Below are positions 10,836 to 21,974 of a stretch of 64,000 nt of DNA, piece by piece. The position numbers and the translations under genes were made by a program. Below the pieces are notes generated by a model, which was given only the letters and a program-made list of their open reading frames with translations, ran no database searches and was not told where the DNA came from. Every line of letters starts with the position of its first letter. Positions within the stretch are counted from its first letter, which is position 1. The stretch comes from Erpobdella octoculata (taxonomy: Eukaryota; Annelida; Clitellata; Hirudinida; Erpobdellidae), in NCBI GenBank assembly GCA_963978895.1, contig OZ022240.1, forward strand, positions 43,087,768 to 43,151,767. Direction: 5' to 3'.

Positions 10836-11620
10836 AAAAAAAACATCAAAAGTTGATTCAAGAAAACCAAGTTTAAAAACATTATAACGATATAAAAGTC
10901 TACTATAACCTTTAAAAATTGCTTTAAATTGTTTTTTAATGCTAAATCAAGTAAAAGCAAAGATTCTGCCAAAAAATAGCACATTTTATTTTTATTTTAA
11001 TTTATTTTATTTTAGATTCAAGACAGTTATTTTTTGTACAATCAACCATTTTATCTATAAAATTAACAAATAATTCTAGCTGAGTTCCTCAATGTTTTTT
11101 TTCTATCTCCTTCTCTCCGGTTTTAAAATTTATCCCTTAAAAATTGTTTATGCTATGTCGTTGTTTGTGTTGATCGGTCTATAGATACCGATTATTATAA
11201 TTAACGCTGTCATTATATATTGCCATATTATGATATACACTACCATTGGCGTAGCCAGGGTGGAAGGTTTGGGGTATGCAAACCCTTTCCCGAAAAAATT
11301 CACTTTTTTTTTATATATATAATATATATATATTTATATATATATATATATATATACATTTTTAAATACATTTTTCTAATGCACTAAAAAGAAGAAAATA
11401 AAATATTTAAAAAAATCTTTTTAAAATACCACGTTTTTGTGAACTAAAAAGAATAAAATAATTTTTCTCTGGGCTGTATGAGAAATGTCTTGATGGAGGC
11501 ATGCAATACTTGTGGACACTCATATAACGAACAAGCCATAATTTTTAAAACTTAAAACGTGGGACGCCTTTTACTCAAACTAACCATCTGCTAACTTTTA
11601 AACAGGATAGACCCGCTTTT
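10836..11620. other. Gene-free AT-rich stretch with one transposon-end-like motif
   Basis: No supported gene. 11230-11300 contains TGGCGTAGCCAGGGTGG and AAACCC, a motif common at the ends of hAT-type elements. 11310-11356 is a TA microsatellite. Confidence 0.5.
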
Positions 11621-11623
11621 TTC

Positions 11624-12240
11624 TATATATATAAAAATGAATGTTTGTATATATGTATATATGTATATATGTATTTATGTATGTTAATGTCCTTTATGCA
11701 TTGCTACACCATTCATCCGATCGTAATGAAATTTTCACACAACCTTGAGAGTCAATGAAAATCAAAAATAAAAAATTTTTTTTTGAAATCCGTCACAAAA
11801 TGAGCGGAGCGGAGCGGGTGAGCGAGCGGGAACTATATATATATGTATGTGCGTATGTATGTGTGTATGTATGTATGTGTATGTGCATGTATGTGTGTCT
11901 GTGTGTGTGTTTATGTATGTACTAGCGGAGATACCCGGCGTTGCCCAGGTTTTTTGAGGTTTTTCTAATGTTTGTCTCTTTCTCTCCCGTTTCCTTTCCC
12001 ACCTGCTTTCCCACTCCTGTTAGCTTTTCCGTTTTCGGTCGTTTTCCCACTGCCGGTCGCTTTCCCGCTCCCGGTCGCTTTCCCGCTCCCGGTCGTTTTC
12101 CCGTCCCGGTCGCTGCCCCGTTCCCGCTCACGTTTGCTCTCCCATTCCCGCTCACGCTTGCTTTTCTGTTCCCGCTCGCTGTCCGTTCCGGGTGCTTTCC
12201 CGTTTCTATAATAGACAAACTAACCCACAAACATTCATAT
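11624..12240. mobile_element. Composite Helitron-like unit 1
   Basis: Opens with the Helitron-type head TCTATATATATAAAAATGAA, then CCTTTATGCATTGCTACACC and CATCCGATCGTAATG. After a TATG microsatellite (11840-11920) comes a reversed minisatellite element: ACTAGCGGAGATACCCGG at 11923, then arrays of CTTTCCCGCTCCCGGTCG-type repeats, then a reversed head ending near 12242. Unit 2 (12243-12806) repeats the same order with small differences. The SRSR-, PGRF- or PLPV-rich frames are repeat translations. Confidence 0.7.
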
Positions 12241-12242
12241 AT

Positions 12243-12806
12243 CTATATATATAAAAATGAATGTTTGTATTTATGTTAATGTCCTTTATGCATTGCTACA
12301 CCATTCATCCGATCGTAATGAAATTTTCACACAACCTTGAGAGTCAAGGGGAATGTCAAATAAAAAAAAAATTTGAAATCCGTCACAAAATGAGCGGAGC
12401 GGAGCGGGTGAGCGAGCGGGAACTATATATATATGTATGTGCGTATGTATGTGTGTATGTATGTATGTGTATGTGCATGTATGTGTGTCTGTGTGTGTGT
12501 TTATGTATGTACTAGCGGAGATACCCGGCGTTGCCCGGGTTTTTTAGAGGTTTTTCTAATGTTTGTCTCTTTCTCTCCCGTTTCCTTTCCCACCTGCTTT
12601 CCCACTCCCGTTCGCTTTCCCGTTTTCGGTCGTTTTCCCGCTCCCGGTCGCTTTCCCGCTCCCGGTCGCTTTACCACTCCCGGTCGCTTTCCCGCTCACG
12701 TTTGCTCTCCCATTCCCGCTCACGCTTGCTTTTCCGTTCCCGCTCGCTGTCCGTTCCGGGTCGCTTTCCCGTTTCTATAATAGACAAACTAACCCACAAA
12801 CATTCA
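12243..12806. mobile_element. Composite Helitron-like unit 2, tandem copy of unit 1
   Basis: Same order as 11624-12240: head TCTATATATATAAAAATGAA, GCATTGCTACACC block, TATG microsatellite, ACTAGCGGAGATACCCGG at 12511-12528, reversed minisatellite, reversed head. The two units differ by small indels and substitutions, so they arose by tandem duplication. Confidence 0.7.
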
Positions 12807-12812
12807 TATATA

Positions 12813-13372
12813 TATATATATATATAGTCTTAGCAAATCTATTTTACGTTTTATAGGCTAACAGAAGTTATGAAAGAATGGAAAAGAAAAAATGATCGTG
12901 AACGGGAGAGCAACCGTGACCGGGAATGGGAGAGCAAGCATGACCGGGAACGGGAGAGCAAGCGTGAGCGGGAACGGGAAAGCGACCGGGAACGGGAAAG
13001 CGACCGGGAACGGGAAAGCGACCGGGAACGGGAAAGCGACCGGGAACGGAAAAGCCACCGGGAACGGGAAAGCGACCGGGAACGGGAAAGCGACCGGGAA
13101 CGGGAAAGCGACCGGGAACGCGGAAAGCGACCGGGAACGCGGAAAGCGACTGGAATCGGGAGAGCAAGCTTGGAAGGAAACGCGAGCAAGAGAGAAAATC
13201 GATAACAAAACTTCTGAGCGGGAAAGCGACCGGGAGCTGGAAAACGACCGAGAGCGGAAAAGCGACCGGGAACGCGACGAAAACGGGAAAGTGGAGAAGG
13301 AAACGGGAGCGAGAGGGACAAACATTAGAAAAACCTCTAAAAACCCCGGGCAACGCCGGGTAACCCCGCTAG
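12813..13372 (+). mobile_element. Minisatellite-bearing Helitron-like element, copy 1
   Basis: Begins in a TA tract followed by GTCTTAGCAAATCTATTTT. It holds an array of about 18-bp repeats (CGACCGGGAACGGGAAAG, about 12960-13150) and ends ACCCCGCTAG before T. Just before the end is the hairpin CCCGGGCAACGCCGGG, stem CCCGG/CCGGG, a Helitron-style 3' terminus. No coding function is credible: every frame is open only because of the repeat. Confidence 0.75.
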
Positions 13373-14812
13373 TCTATATATATAAAAGAACATGTCCTGA
13401 CTGACTGATAATCAACGCCGAGCTCAAACGCCTCATCCTAGGAACGTGAAATTTGGAACTTATATTACTTTTATAGCGTAAACATCCGCTAAGAAAGGAT
13501 TTTTGAAAATTTTGCTCCTGAGGAGAAAAAACTGGAAAACAAACTTTTTTCTAAAAAATTTTTCTAAAAGTTTGTTCTAAAATTTGGTATATAGATTCTT
13601 TTTAAAAAATAAAAAGATACGTGTTTCACCATTTTTTGAAAATTCGGTTTCCCGGACCTCAAATGTGGGTTGGAAAATTGGGTTATTTGGTTTTTAAAGT
13701 AGCTTCTGCTCAAAAACTGTTAATGCTACAGAAGTAAAAATTAGTATTTAGTTTCTACTCCAAAAATAATGAAATACGTGTTTTAGCATTTTTTGAAAAT
13801 TTGGTTTCCAGGACTTCAAATGTGGGGTGGAAAATAGGGCTAATTGTCTTTTATAGTAACTGCTACTCAAAAACAGTAAATACCACAGATGTAAAAATTA
13901 TTATTTAGTTTCTTTTCTAAAAATAAAGATATACGTGTTTCACCATTTTTTACAAATTTGGTTTCCCAGACCTCAAATGTGGGTTGGAAAATTGGGTTAT
14001 TTGGTTTTTAAAGTAGCTGCTACTCAAAAACTGTGAATGCTACAGGAGTAAAAATTAGTATTTAGTTTATACTTCAAAAATAATGAAATACGTGTTTCAG
14101 CATTTTTTGAAAATTTGGTTTCCAGGACTTCAAATGTGGGGTGGAAAATAGGGTTATTTGTTTTTTAAAGTAACTGCTACTCAAAAACTGTAAATACCAC
14201 AGATGTAAAAATTAGTATTTAGTTTCTATTCTAAAAATAAAGATATACGTGTTTTACCATTTTTTGAAAATTTGGTTTCCAGGACCTCAAATGTGAAGTG
14301 GAAAAGGGGTTATTTGATTTTAAAATAACTGCTACTCAAAAACTGTAAATGCTACAGATGTGAAAATTAGTATTTTGAGGTTTTGGGCCGGTTAAAAGTA
14401 GATGAGTTTAGTTTATCACCAGACGGACGGGCCAAGCCGTTATTTTAGGGTTTTCATACGGCCCTGCCCAAACCTTAAATCAAGGTGGAACGGGCTGATA
14501 TTTTTAACCAAGTATATAGACATTTGAGTGATTTTAGGGTGTTCAGACGGGCCGGGCTAAAACCTGAAGTCAAGGTGGGACGGGCCGATGTTTTTCATCA
14601 AGTATATAGAACTTCTAGGCCTGTAAAAACGGGCCGGGCCCATATTAGACCACCGTGCCGGGCCAGGAATTTTGGTTTTTGAAACTGGCTGGGCCAAGTT
14701 GTCGATGGGCCGAGCCGAGACCTAAAAAATTGATCCGTGCAGTACTCTACTATGTATGCACGGTTCAAATTCTTTAATTTCATGCGAGCGAAGCCGCTAC
14801 GGGCACTGCTAG
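13373..14812 (+). mobile_element. Complete non-autonomous Helitron, 1440 bp
   Basis: The left end TCTATATATATAAAAG is followed by CATGTCCTGACTGACTGATA, ATCAACGCC and GGAACGTGAAATTTGG, a familiar Helitron head of invertebrate genomes. The right end has the short hairpin AGCGAAGCCGCT about 10 nt before CTAG at 14809-14812, followed by T, as expected for rolling-circle elements that insert between A and T. There is no Rep/helicase ORF. Five tandem 157-bp repeats lie inside. Confidence 0.85.
13610..14375. repeat. Five tandem ~157-bp repeats inside the Helitron
   Basis: The marker GGTTTCC followed by the GGAC(C/T)TCAAATGTG block recurs at 13646, 13803, 13960, 14117 and 14274, a constant 157-bp step. 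Each unit also contains TACTCAAAAACTGT and ACGTGTTT. Confidence 0.85.
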
Positions 14813-15366
14813 TATATATATATATAGTCTTAGCAAATCTATTTTGCGTTTTATAGGCTAACAGAAGTTATGAAAGAATGTAAAAGAGAAAATGAGCGGG
14901 AACGGGAGAGCTACCGTGACCGGGAATGGGAGAGCAAGCATGACCGGGAACGGGAGAGCAAGCGTGAGCGGGAACGGGAAAGCGACCGGAAACGGGAAAG
15001 CGACCGGGAACGGGAAAGCGACCGGGAACGGGAAAGCGACCGAGAACGGGAAAGCGACCGGGAACGGGAAAGCGACCGGGAACGGGAAAGCGACCGGGAA
15101 CGCGACCGGGAACGCGGAAAGCGACCGGGAACGCGGAAAGCGACTGGAATCGGGAGAGCAAGCTTGGAAGGAAACGCGAGCAAGAGAGAAAATCGATAAC
15201 AGAACTTCTGAGCGGGAAAGCGACCGGGAGCTGGAAAACGACCGAGAGCGGAAAAGCGACCGGGAACGCTACGAAAACGGGAAAGTGGAGAAGGGAACGG
15301 GAGCGAGAGAGACAAACATTAGAAAAACCTCTAAAAACCCCGGGCAACGCCGGGTAACCCCGCTAG
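14813..15366 (+). mobile_element. Minisatellite-bearing Helitron-like element, copy 2
   Basis: Nearly identical to 12813-13372, with marker positions exactly 2000 bp later. It differs by a few substitutions and by repeat-unit changes. It ends with the same hairpin and CTAG (15363-15366) before T. It starts directly after the CTAG of the intervening Helitron, so three elements stand head to tail. Confidence 0.75.
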
Positions 15367-15527
15367 TTAAATATAAATATAAAAGGCGCCCACGTAGAGA
15401 TTTGAAGAGAAAAAAAATCGGAGAGAAGAGGCGAAGAGAGAAAAATTTCCTGCGGGCGCCCTTGTGGAAATATACAAATCTTAATAATCATTGCACGGAA
15501 ATTTGAATTTTCTTTCAGCTAGAAAAT

Positions 15528-15945
15528 AAAAACGTCACAATTGAAAAGCATTTAACAAATAAAATAATTTTCATATAAACCACTGATAAATAATTTTTTG
15601 ACTAAAAACAACAAGCAAAAAAATTATTAAAAAAACCCAAGTAACACTGTATAACCCAGCCAGCTAGTTACAAATAAATATACATCACCATTGGAAAACT
15701 TTTAAGATGAAAAAAGTGGTTTTTTACGCCAACCACTATTAAAAAATTCGTTGTTGAATCAAAACAAATATTTGTCGGTTGACATTGAGGATTAAAAGAT
15801 TTTAACAAATTAAAATCATATATACGAATATTTTTTTAATAAGAGTTGAAAAGAACAACAAAATAAGTAACACTGTATAATTGCAAATAAACTCACATCA
15901 CAATTGAAATACATTCATTATATAAGAACATTATATAAAAACCAA
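15528..15945 (-). pseudogene. Ladder of gene-family 3'-end fragments
   Basis: Three scraps of the type 1 3' end lie in series on the minus strand: about 15528-15600 (VKCFSIVT-like tail), 15670-15840 (IRIYDFNL, KSFNPQCQPTNICFD, then decayed) and about 15905-15935 (SYIMNVFQL and stop). The second and gene C are each preceded by a decayed Helitron-like tail containing GCTAGTTA (15633-15675; 15943-15975); the third is preceded by a further decayed one (15865-15890, AAGTAACACTGTATAATTG). These are non-functional remnants. Confidence 0.7.
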
Positions 15946-15986
15946 AGTAACACTGAGTAACAGAGCTAGTTATAAATAAATATACA

Positions 15987-16460
15987 TCACAATTGGAAAA
16001 CATTTATGATAAAAGATTGTTCTTCTTTGCCAACCACTAATAAACGATTTGTTGTTGAATCAAAACAAATATCATTTAGATCACATTGAGCATTAAACGA
16101 TTTTACAAAATTTAAACTAAAATCATATACATGAATATTTTTGTCAGAAGAGTCATAAACAAATAAGTTACAATTGTTGTCTGTTGTCAGTCTATAGATG
16201 TCTGGTTCTATATCAATTTGTTTAATAACATCTCCTTTGCAGTTTATTAAATAAAGTCCTGATACACTTGAAATAGCAATGTGATATTTTTTCAAGCCAG
16301 TAATGAAAAATGTATAGTTAGGGAATACAATGACACGCACAATTTCGCCATTCAATGTGATTTCAATTAATTTTTTATTTTTTAAAACAAACAATTTTTA
16401 TCCAATGAACCGGCAAATCTATCTCCTTTAAACTCGAGTTTTACAGTTTTCTTCCAATCA
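15987..16460 (-). pseudogene. Gene C: C-terminal fragment of a type 1 gene
   Basis: The minus strand gives 135 open codons from LFVLKNKKL to the stop after SFIINVFQL at 15987, matching the last third of gene I (propeller-like region, TTDNNCNLFVYD, NIHVYDFSLNF, CFDSTTNRLL). A frame break at about 16395 leads into further homologous sequence (TVKLEFKGD) that stops abruptly at 16460, where an unrelated relic begins. RING, B-box and coiled coil are missing, so this is a 5'-truncated copy. Confidence 0.85.
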
Positions 16461-16735
16461 ATATCATATTTAACAAACAATTTTAAACACAAAGCGTTTT
16501 CAACAACCACAAACAAACAATTTTTGTTGAATCAAATCCAAAACATGTTATATTACAGTGAAAATCAAAGGAGTTAAAAAAATTTTATTGAAAATCAAAG
16601 ACATGAATTCAGCTACAAATAAACTAGAATAGCAAAAATTTCTTTCAAAAGAACAATACTCAACTATTTACACAAATTAAAACATTCTAGTAATGTACAA
16701 ATAAATTTCAAATATTATTATTCAACTTTTTCAAA
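16461..16735 (-). pseudogene. Decayed C-terminal relic, copy 1
   Basis: The minus strand shows family motifs in broken frames: KENFAIA-like, then FVAEFMSLIFN (from FVAD..HVFDF) and a LTPLIFTV region matching LNSFDF.C. It is one of four copies of the same decayed segment (25055-25290, 53221-53570, 61562-61910). In all four it lies about 350-370 bp downstream of the stop codon of a type 2 gene. Confidence 0.7.
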
Positions 16736-17095
16736 TTATAATGCTATTTAAGATTTTAATCATTTTATTTTATGTGTTATTTAAACTGTGTCCAATAAGT
16801 CTGAAAATTAAATAGAGTGTAAAATCAATGACAAAAAATTATATGCACTACATTTTAACAATTTTATATGATGGGAAGTACTTTATAATTTAAAAAAACA
16901 AAATTTTTAAATTACTTTCAAAGAGAAATTTAAATGAGCGTTATTTTTTCAATAAAATTTCAGTTTATCAATCAAATTTGTTTGTAATCATTTAAATTAT
17001 TCTGTATAGCTATATATTTTATTTTGTTATATAGACATGTGACCAACCAAAAAATTCAAATTAATTATTGTTTAAATATACAAAAAATCTAAACG

Positions 17096-19444
17096 TTACA
17101 ATTGGAAAACGTTCAATAAACAATTTTTACCACTAATCACCAAACCACGATTTGTCGATGAATCAATAACAAAACATGGCAATTCACACTGAGTATCAAA
17201 TGAATTCAAGTAATTCAAATCAAAATCAAAGACATGAATTTTTTTTCCAAGCCTATCAGTTATGAATAAATTGGAATTGTGATCAGTTGTCACTTTATTT
17301 AGCCCAATTGCGTTCGGTAATAATAATGGATCAATTTCTTTAATGATATTTCCACTGCAGTTGAAAGAAAAAAGTTTGCCATCACATGCTATTGCAAAAT
17401 TTTCTTTCAAACGATCAACACATAAATATTGATAACTACTAGAAATTTTTTCTGGTAATTTAGACAAATATTTAATTTCATTTTCTAGTGTAATTTCAAA
17501 TAATTTTTTTTTTGTAAAAACGTACAAGTTTTTTTCCGTTGAATAAAAATTGTATAATCCATCAAATCTATGCTTTATTGTTTTTTTCCAATCAGGACTG
17601 TTCTTCTGTTTTTCGAGATTATATATTTCTAAATCTGAGTTACTGAAGAAATCAAATGCTGATTTGCATTCAACACATAAAAAATTGTTATATAAATGAA
17701 ACAGTAATACAGGATGTTCAAACTCAATTGAAAAAAGAAAACCATATGATTTGTTGCAATAAACATCAATTTTTAATATTTCTTCACTACGATATCCAAC
17801 ATACAACTTTGTTTTGCTAATTGAAAACTGGCTGTTGTGATTGTTTAATTCTTTTGTTAGGATGAGTTTTGGTTGAATTTCATTAGTTGGCAATAATCTT
17901 CCTATTGAAATTTGTGAGAAAAAAATTTGTTCGTGCAACTGAATTGGCTCAAAAAATTGAATCAACGTTTTACTCAAATACTCGGAAAATATTGGTTTTG
18001 TTTGTACAAAAAGGTTTTCAACATCATCATCTAACACTTTAAAAACATCATTTAACAAATTATCTTCAATCAGTTTAATAAATTTGACAAGGTTACAGTG
18101 TTGGAACCAATTTTCATATCCGTTCCATTTTTTTTTAAATTTATCTTCAAGTTGTAATACCTCATTTTTATGCAATTTAAATTGTTTTTCAATTTCTTTC
18201 CTTTTTTCAGTAATTATTCTTCCATAATCATTTTTGTACAAATCAATATTTGTGATAATTTGATTTTTAATATCTTCACAATGTTTTTCAAATAGTTTTT
18301 TTAAATTTTCAGATTTGCAAGCAACAGTAAACCTTTGTTCTTCAATTGCTTTCAAAATATTTTCTATGATACCTAAGTTGTAGTCCAATTTAGATTGTTT
18401 TTTTAATAAATTTACTACAAATTCTTCTTTAATTTCATAAAACGTTTTGAGTGGACAGGATTTATGATTAAGAAGAGTTACACAGTCAACCCATGTCTGA
18501 CAAGGTTTGCAATATGATGTTTTTATGTTATCTTCTTCTTTTCTGGCATGTAAATTCATATCTGTCAAAACATGTTTCATTGTAACTTGAATTGTTTTAT
18601 GACCAATTGTACATGATGTACACAAATACAATTTGCAATCAAAACACAAAGAAATAATTATCTCTTTCCGCAAACAACTCCCACAACGTACATCCAATTC
18701 TTTTTCAAAAACAAAGTTACGAGGTGTTAAATCTTTTTGTTCATTTTTTTCATATTCAACTTTCAGGTCTGGTATTATAATTCCATTTGAGAAAAGTTTT
18801 GTATTTAATATATTTGGTTCAAAAGTAAGGTTCCAATTTTCTTTGAAACATTTGGAAAACAAACTATGGATTTGGGATGAGAAAGTATTATCATCTACAA
18901 ACATTTTCGTTTCAATAGTTTTTCTGATTTTAGAAATTATAGTTGAACCACAACGTTTAACTACAAATTGACATTTTTGATTCCTTTCTTTTATTTCTTT
19001 CAATAACTTTAAAACATTTTTCAGATACATATTCAACTGTTCTTCAATTTTAAACCATTTCTCATCAATTTCAGTATTGATCTGTTTTTCACATGAATCA
19101 ATATTTTTAATAAATTGATTTTTCATTTCTTCGCAATGTTGATGAACTTGTTTTTTTACGTTTTCAGCTTCTTTAGCAGTATTCAGTTTTTGTTCATAGA
19201 TTGCATGCAGTTGTTCCATTATGACATCTACGTTGAGATTTTTTGCATTCAATTCCTGACATGATTTACAATAGCAAGTTGTAATAATTTCCTCTTTAAT
19301 TGAAGTATTTTTTGTTAAAACATGTTTGTATATTGTTGGAATCTTTTCATGAAAAACAAAACACGATGAACACAAATTAATTTGGCATGTTAAGCAACAA
19401 TGTGTAGATACTGTTTTCAAACCACAAATTCCACATTTTTCCAT
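17096..19444 (-). CDS. Gene D: type 2 double B-box/coiled-coil/propeller protein, 782 aa
   Basis: I place the start at 19444 (MEKCGIC), shared by all type 2 copies, although the frame is open 14 codons further up. B-box 1 has CGIC, CLTC, CSSC, FHEKIP and KHVL; Gly is inserted after CGIC relative to its sisters. YCKSC follows but its H-x2-C half is missing. Then come coiled coil 1 and a remnant ending FEPNILNTKLFSNG. B-box 2 (about residues 270-320) has CGSC, CFDC, CTSC, GHKTI and KHVL, followed by YCKPC/NHKSC. Coiled coil 2 and a propeller-like C-terminus end in LNVFQL. There is no RING. Family knowledge: TRIM-like without E3 activity of its own; binding through coiled coil and propeller is inferred. 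Intact and intronless. Confidence 0.9.
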   Translation of the reverse strand: MEKCGICGLKTVSTHCCLTCQINLCSSCFVFHEKIPTIYKHVLTKNTSIKEEIITTCYCKSCQELNAKNLNVDVIMEQLHAIYEQKLNTAKEAENVKKQVHQHCEEMKNQFIKNIDSCEKQINTEIDEKWFKIEEQLNMYLKNVLKLLKEIKERNQKCQFVVKRCGSTIISKIRKTIETKMFVDDNTFSSQIHSLFSKCFKENWNLTFEPNILNTKLFSNGIIIPDLKVEYEKNEQKDLTPRNFVFEKELDVRCGSCLRKEIIISLCFDCKLYLCTSCTIGHKTIQVTMKHVLTDMNLHARKEEDNIKTSYCKPCQTWVDCVTLLNHKSCPLKTFYEIKEEFVVNLLKKQSKLDYNLGIIENILKAIEEQRFTVACKSENLKKLFEKHCEDIKNQIITNIDLYKNDYGRIITEKRKEIEKQFKLHKNEVLQLEDKFKKKWNGYENWFQHCNLVKFIKLIEDNLLNDVFKVLDDDVENLFVQTKPIFSEYLSKTLIQFFEPIQLHEQIFFSQISIGRLLPTNEIQPKLILTKELNNHNSQFSISKTKLYVGYRSEEILKIDVYCNKSYGFLFSIEFEHPVLLFHLYNNFLCVECKSAFDFFSNSDLEIYNLEKQKNSPDWKKTIKHRFDGLYNFYSTEKNLYVFTKKKLFEITLENEIKYLSKLPEKISSSYQYLCVDRLKENFAIACDGKLFSFNCSGNIIKEIDPLLLPNAIGLNKVTTDHNSNLFITDRLGKKIHVFDFDLNYLNSFDTQCELPCFVIDSSTNRGLVISGKNCLLNVFQL

Positions 19445-19844
19445 GTTTTGTTTTAATACAAAATCACCTACAATGACCATTATCATATTTAGTTATAATG
19501 TTGTTTAAGTCAAATAAAAGTAAAAGGTGGCTAAATGATTTCAAACTGCTAGCCAGTTCCAAGCCTGGCTAAAGGAGAAACAACAGTTAAAAAAATCAAA
19601 TTAGAATTCATGACAGGAAGTACTTAGGTGTTTTCTTCATACATCTATTTAAATCTCAAAAAACCAAGTGTAGAGGACTATAAACTATTATGAAAAAACT
19701 CAAGTTTAGTTTCATAAAGTAAATAACACAAGCTGTTTAAAACATCTGCAACAAAAATAAAACTCAATGCAATCGTTTACGTGTTGAACATGGTAAATAA
19801 CTCAATTTTGGCAAACAAAATGACTTTTATCAAAAATGCCTTGC
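19445..19844. promoter_or_regulatory. Conserved 5' flank of type 2 genes
   Basis: About 400 bp upstream of gene D is shared with genes F, H and J: blocks TAGTTATAATGTTGTTTAAG, TTTCAAACTGC, GACAGGAAGTACTTA and GAGGACTATAAACTATTATG (missing in J). It probably contains the promoter, but it was duplicated with the genes, so conservation alone does not prove function. Confidence 0.4.
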
Positions 19845-20410
19845 ATTTATATATGGACGACATCGTACCACCTGGTTTTTCAGTCATTCATCAACATCGC
19901 GTATCATCAAACGCCTCAAGAGGTACCAGTCTTGCTCTCATTCACCACAATCACTTTCAATTTAAACTCTTAAACATCTTTTACTACTATTGGTTTCGGA
20001 CATTTAGTTATTCAGGTTACCAATGTAACGCATCATTTCATCATCGTCATTGTATATCGCACTCCTGGGCCTCTAAGCCGTTTCGCTGACGACCTCACAC
20101 TACTTCTTGAACCCCATTCTACTAAAAGGCTATATTGGTGTGGTGATGTGAACACCATCCTCCATCAATAGTAACATCGCCGGTTCTCTGGACGAATTCA
20201 ACATGATTCAACATATTAGCGCCCTTACTTATGTGAAAGGAAACTCTCTTGATATTTTGATAACACTTAATTCTCACTCAACTACCGGTTTCATGATTGC
20301 CATTTATGCCTCTCATTTCACGTTTGATCATTGTCTAATTTTTCTGTTATCATCTTATCAAATCCTGAACAAGTTTTTACTTTTATTTCTCATTAAAATC
20401 TTAAATGAAT
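19845..20410 (+). mobile_element. LINE endonuclease relic (APE domain), upstream of gene D
   Basis: Broken plus-strand frames read like the N-terminal endonuclease of an L2/CR1-type LINE: PPGFSVIHQHRVSSNAS, SLALIHHNHF, FADDLTLLLEP, CGDVNT, then LDEFNMIQHISA and SLDILIT. Order and spacing fit an APE endonuclease. Equivalent relics stand upstream of F, H and J. It is dead. Confidence 0.7.
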
Positions 20411-21974
20411 AGGCTGAGGCGATTTCAACCACAGCCTACCATAATCTAAAATCCTTGACATTGACGGCTTTTCTAACGATCAATGCGCTAATCTAATAAA
20501 CATCACTAAAATCTTTTATAGACATTAACCTCTTAAATTGGAAACAATCAGGAAATGTGTCACCAATTTTTCCGATGTATTTTTGAAACAAATTGTATAC
20601 AATTAGTGTTTTACTTTTAAAATAATAAAATTTCTTTGATAGGTACAGAGACCGGGGTTGTATGTTAAAACTTTGATTATATTGATAAGAATAACATAAA
20701 CTTTACAATTTTTAGCAAATTTAGTTTTTGTAACGATTTTCATCATTTGATAAAGAAAATTAAATTTTCGTGTTGCTAATTATAATTTTATTGCGTTTTT
20801 CCCGCCTATATGGTGTATTTGCTCCCCCCTTTGAGGTTTTGCTGAATGACGCCACTGTCTACATGATGACATTTTTGAGGTGTCACACAAAAATCACTTT
20901 TTATTTTATTATCACCAAAAAAACCAGACCGACACATGAAAATTAAAATATCCGGTGAAGACAGCTACAATTTGTTTTCAATACATTTTGTAGTTTTGTA
21001 GATCAAAAAATGAAACATAAAAATTCTTACTTTCAACAAATAAGCAAGAAATACGGTTCTTCAGGCAATTTTTAACAAATTCGGTCGAGCAAAATTCAAA
21101 TTAGTCATTTAATTGCGAACAAAATTTAACTAATGAAAAAATTATTTAATTGGCACAGAAAATATAATCTTGCCTCCACATTCCACATACAAGATTCTTT
21201 ATAGACAGCTTATGCAAAGAAGTCATGCGTGTCTTTATTATTTTTCTTGTGCCAGCTAGTAGTTCTTGCTGCTATAATCTAACAGCTATGAATAAAAGAT
21301 TCAAAGAGAACTGCTCATGGTGTTGTATCAGAATTGTGTTGAAGCGTTGTTTCTTATTCAAATAGATATCGTGCACATAAATTATGATAATACAATATTT
21401 ATTCATCCGTTAACAAATAGCATAGCATTTGTTGACAAATTTCTGATGTCCTCAAACATTTGATAGTTATCTCAAAATTATATTAATGACAATATTTATA
21501 TTTTCTCATATTTTGCCCGTAAAATGATTTCAATTATTAACTACCTTGGCATATTTTTTTATTAAGTTTCAACAAAAATACAACTTTTTTATACGTCCCC
21601 CATTCCTGCTTTATTTAAAAATTAAAATAATGTTGATACCAGATACTTATGAAAATTTATTTTTTTTTACATAAAACCTGTATTAGCATAACAATACAAA
21701 CCTATACAATATAACTCCTTCTATTTTATGTTCTGCTTTTTACTATCTTTTCGTTGCTAACTTCATGATTCATTGCTGTCGGAATCGTTGCTAACTTCAT
21801 GGCCCTATATATGACTGGATCGATAGATATCGTAAGTTATATATCTACGACTGGATCAATAGTTATTGTAAGTTGCATATCTATGACCTAATTGCTCTTT
21901 ATTAATGCATAAGAATATGTGTTGCATAATAAAATGTGTTGCATAGACGTATAATATAATATCTAGAATCTAGA
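20411..21974. repeat. Duplicated non-coding block downstream of the LINE relic
   Basis: No gene. 20420-21380 and 21660-21974 recur at about 42690-43905 (with an internal deletion). 21064-21970 recurs almost base for base at 44633-45526, and 21395-21810 again at 44212-44632. 20850-20880 contains GCTGAATGACGCCACTGTC, a motif resembling transposon ends. Confidence 0.75.

Noticed and set aside
11922..15506. SR-rich, PGRF-rich and RERESD-rich ORFs up to 204 codons
   Set aside because: All frames of an 18-bp GC-rich minisatellite inside Helitron-like elements are open; no start context or non-repeat domain supports a protein.
19781..20089. Host gene of about 100 codons upstream of genes D and H
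   Set aside because: The sequence reads as broken LINE endonuclease and recurs, with different breaks, at each type 2 gene.
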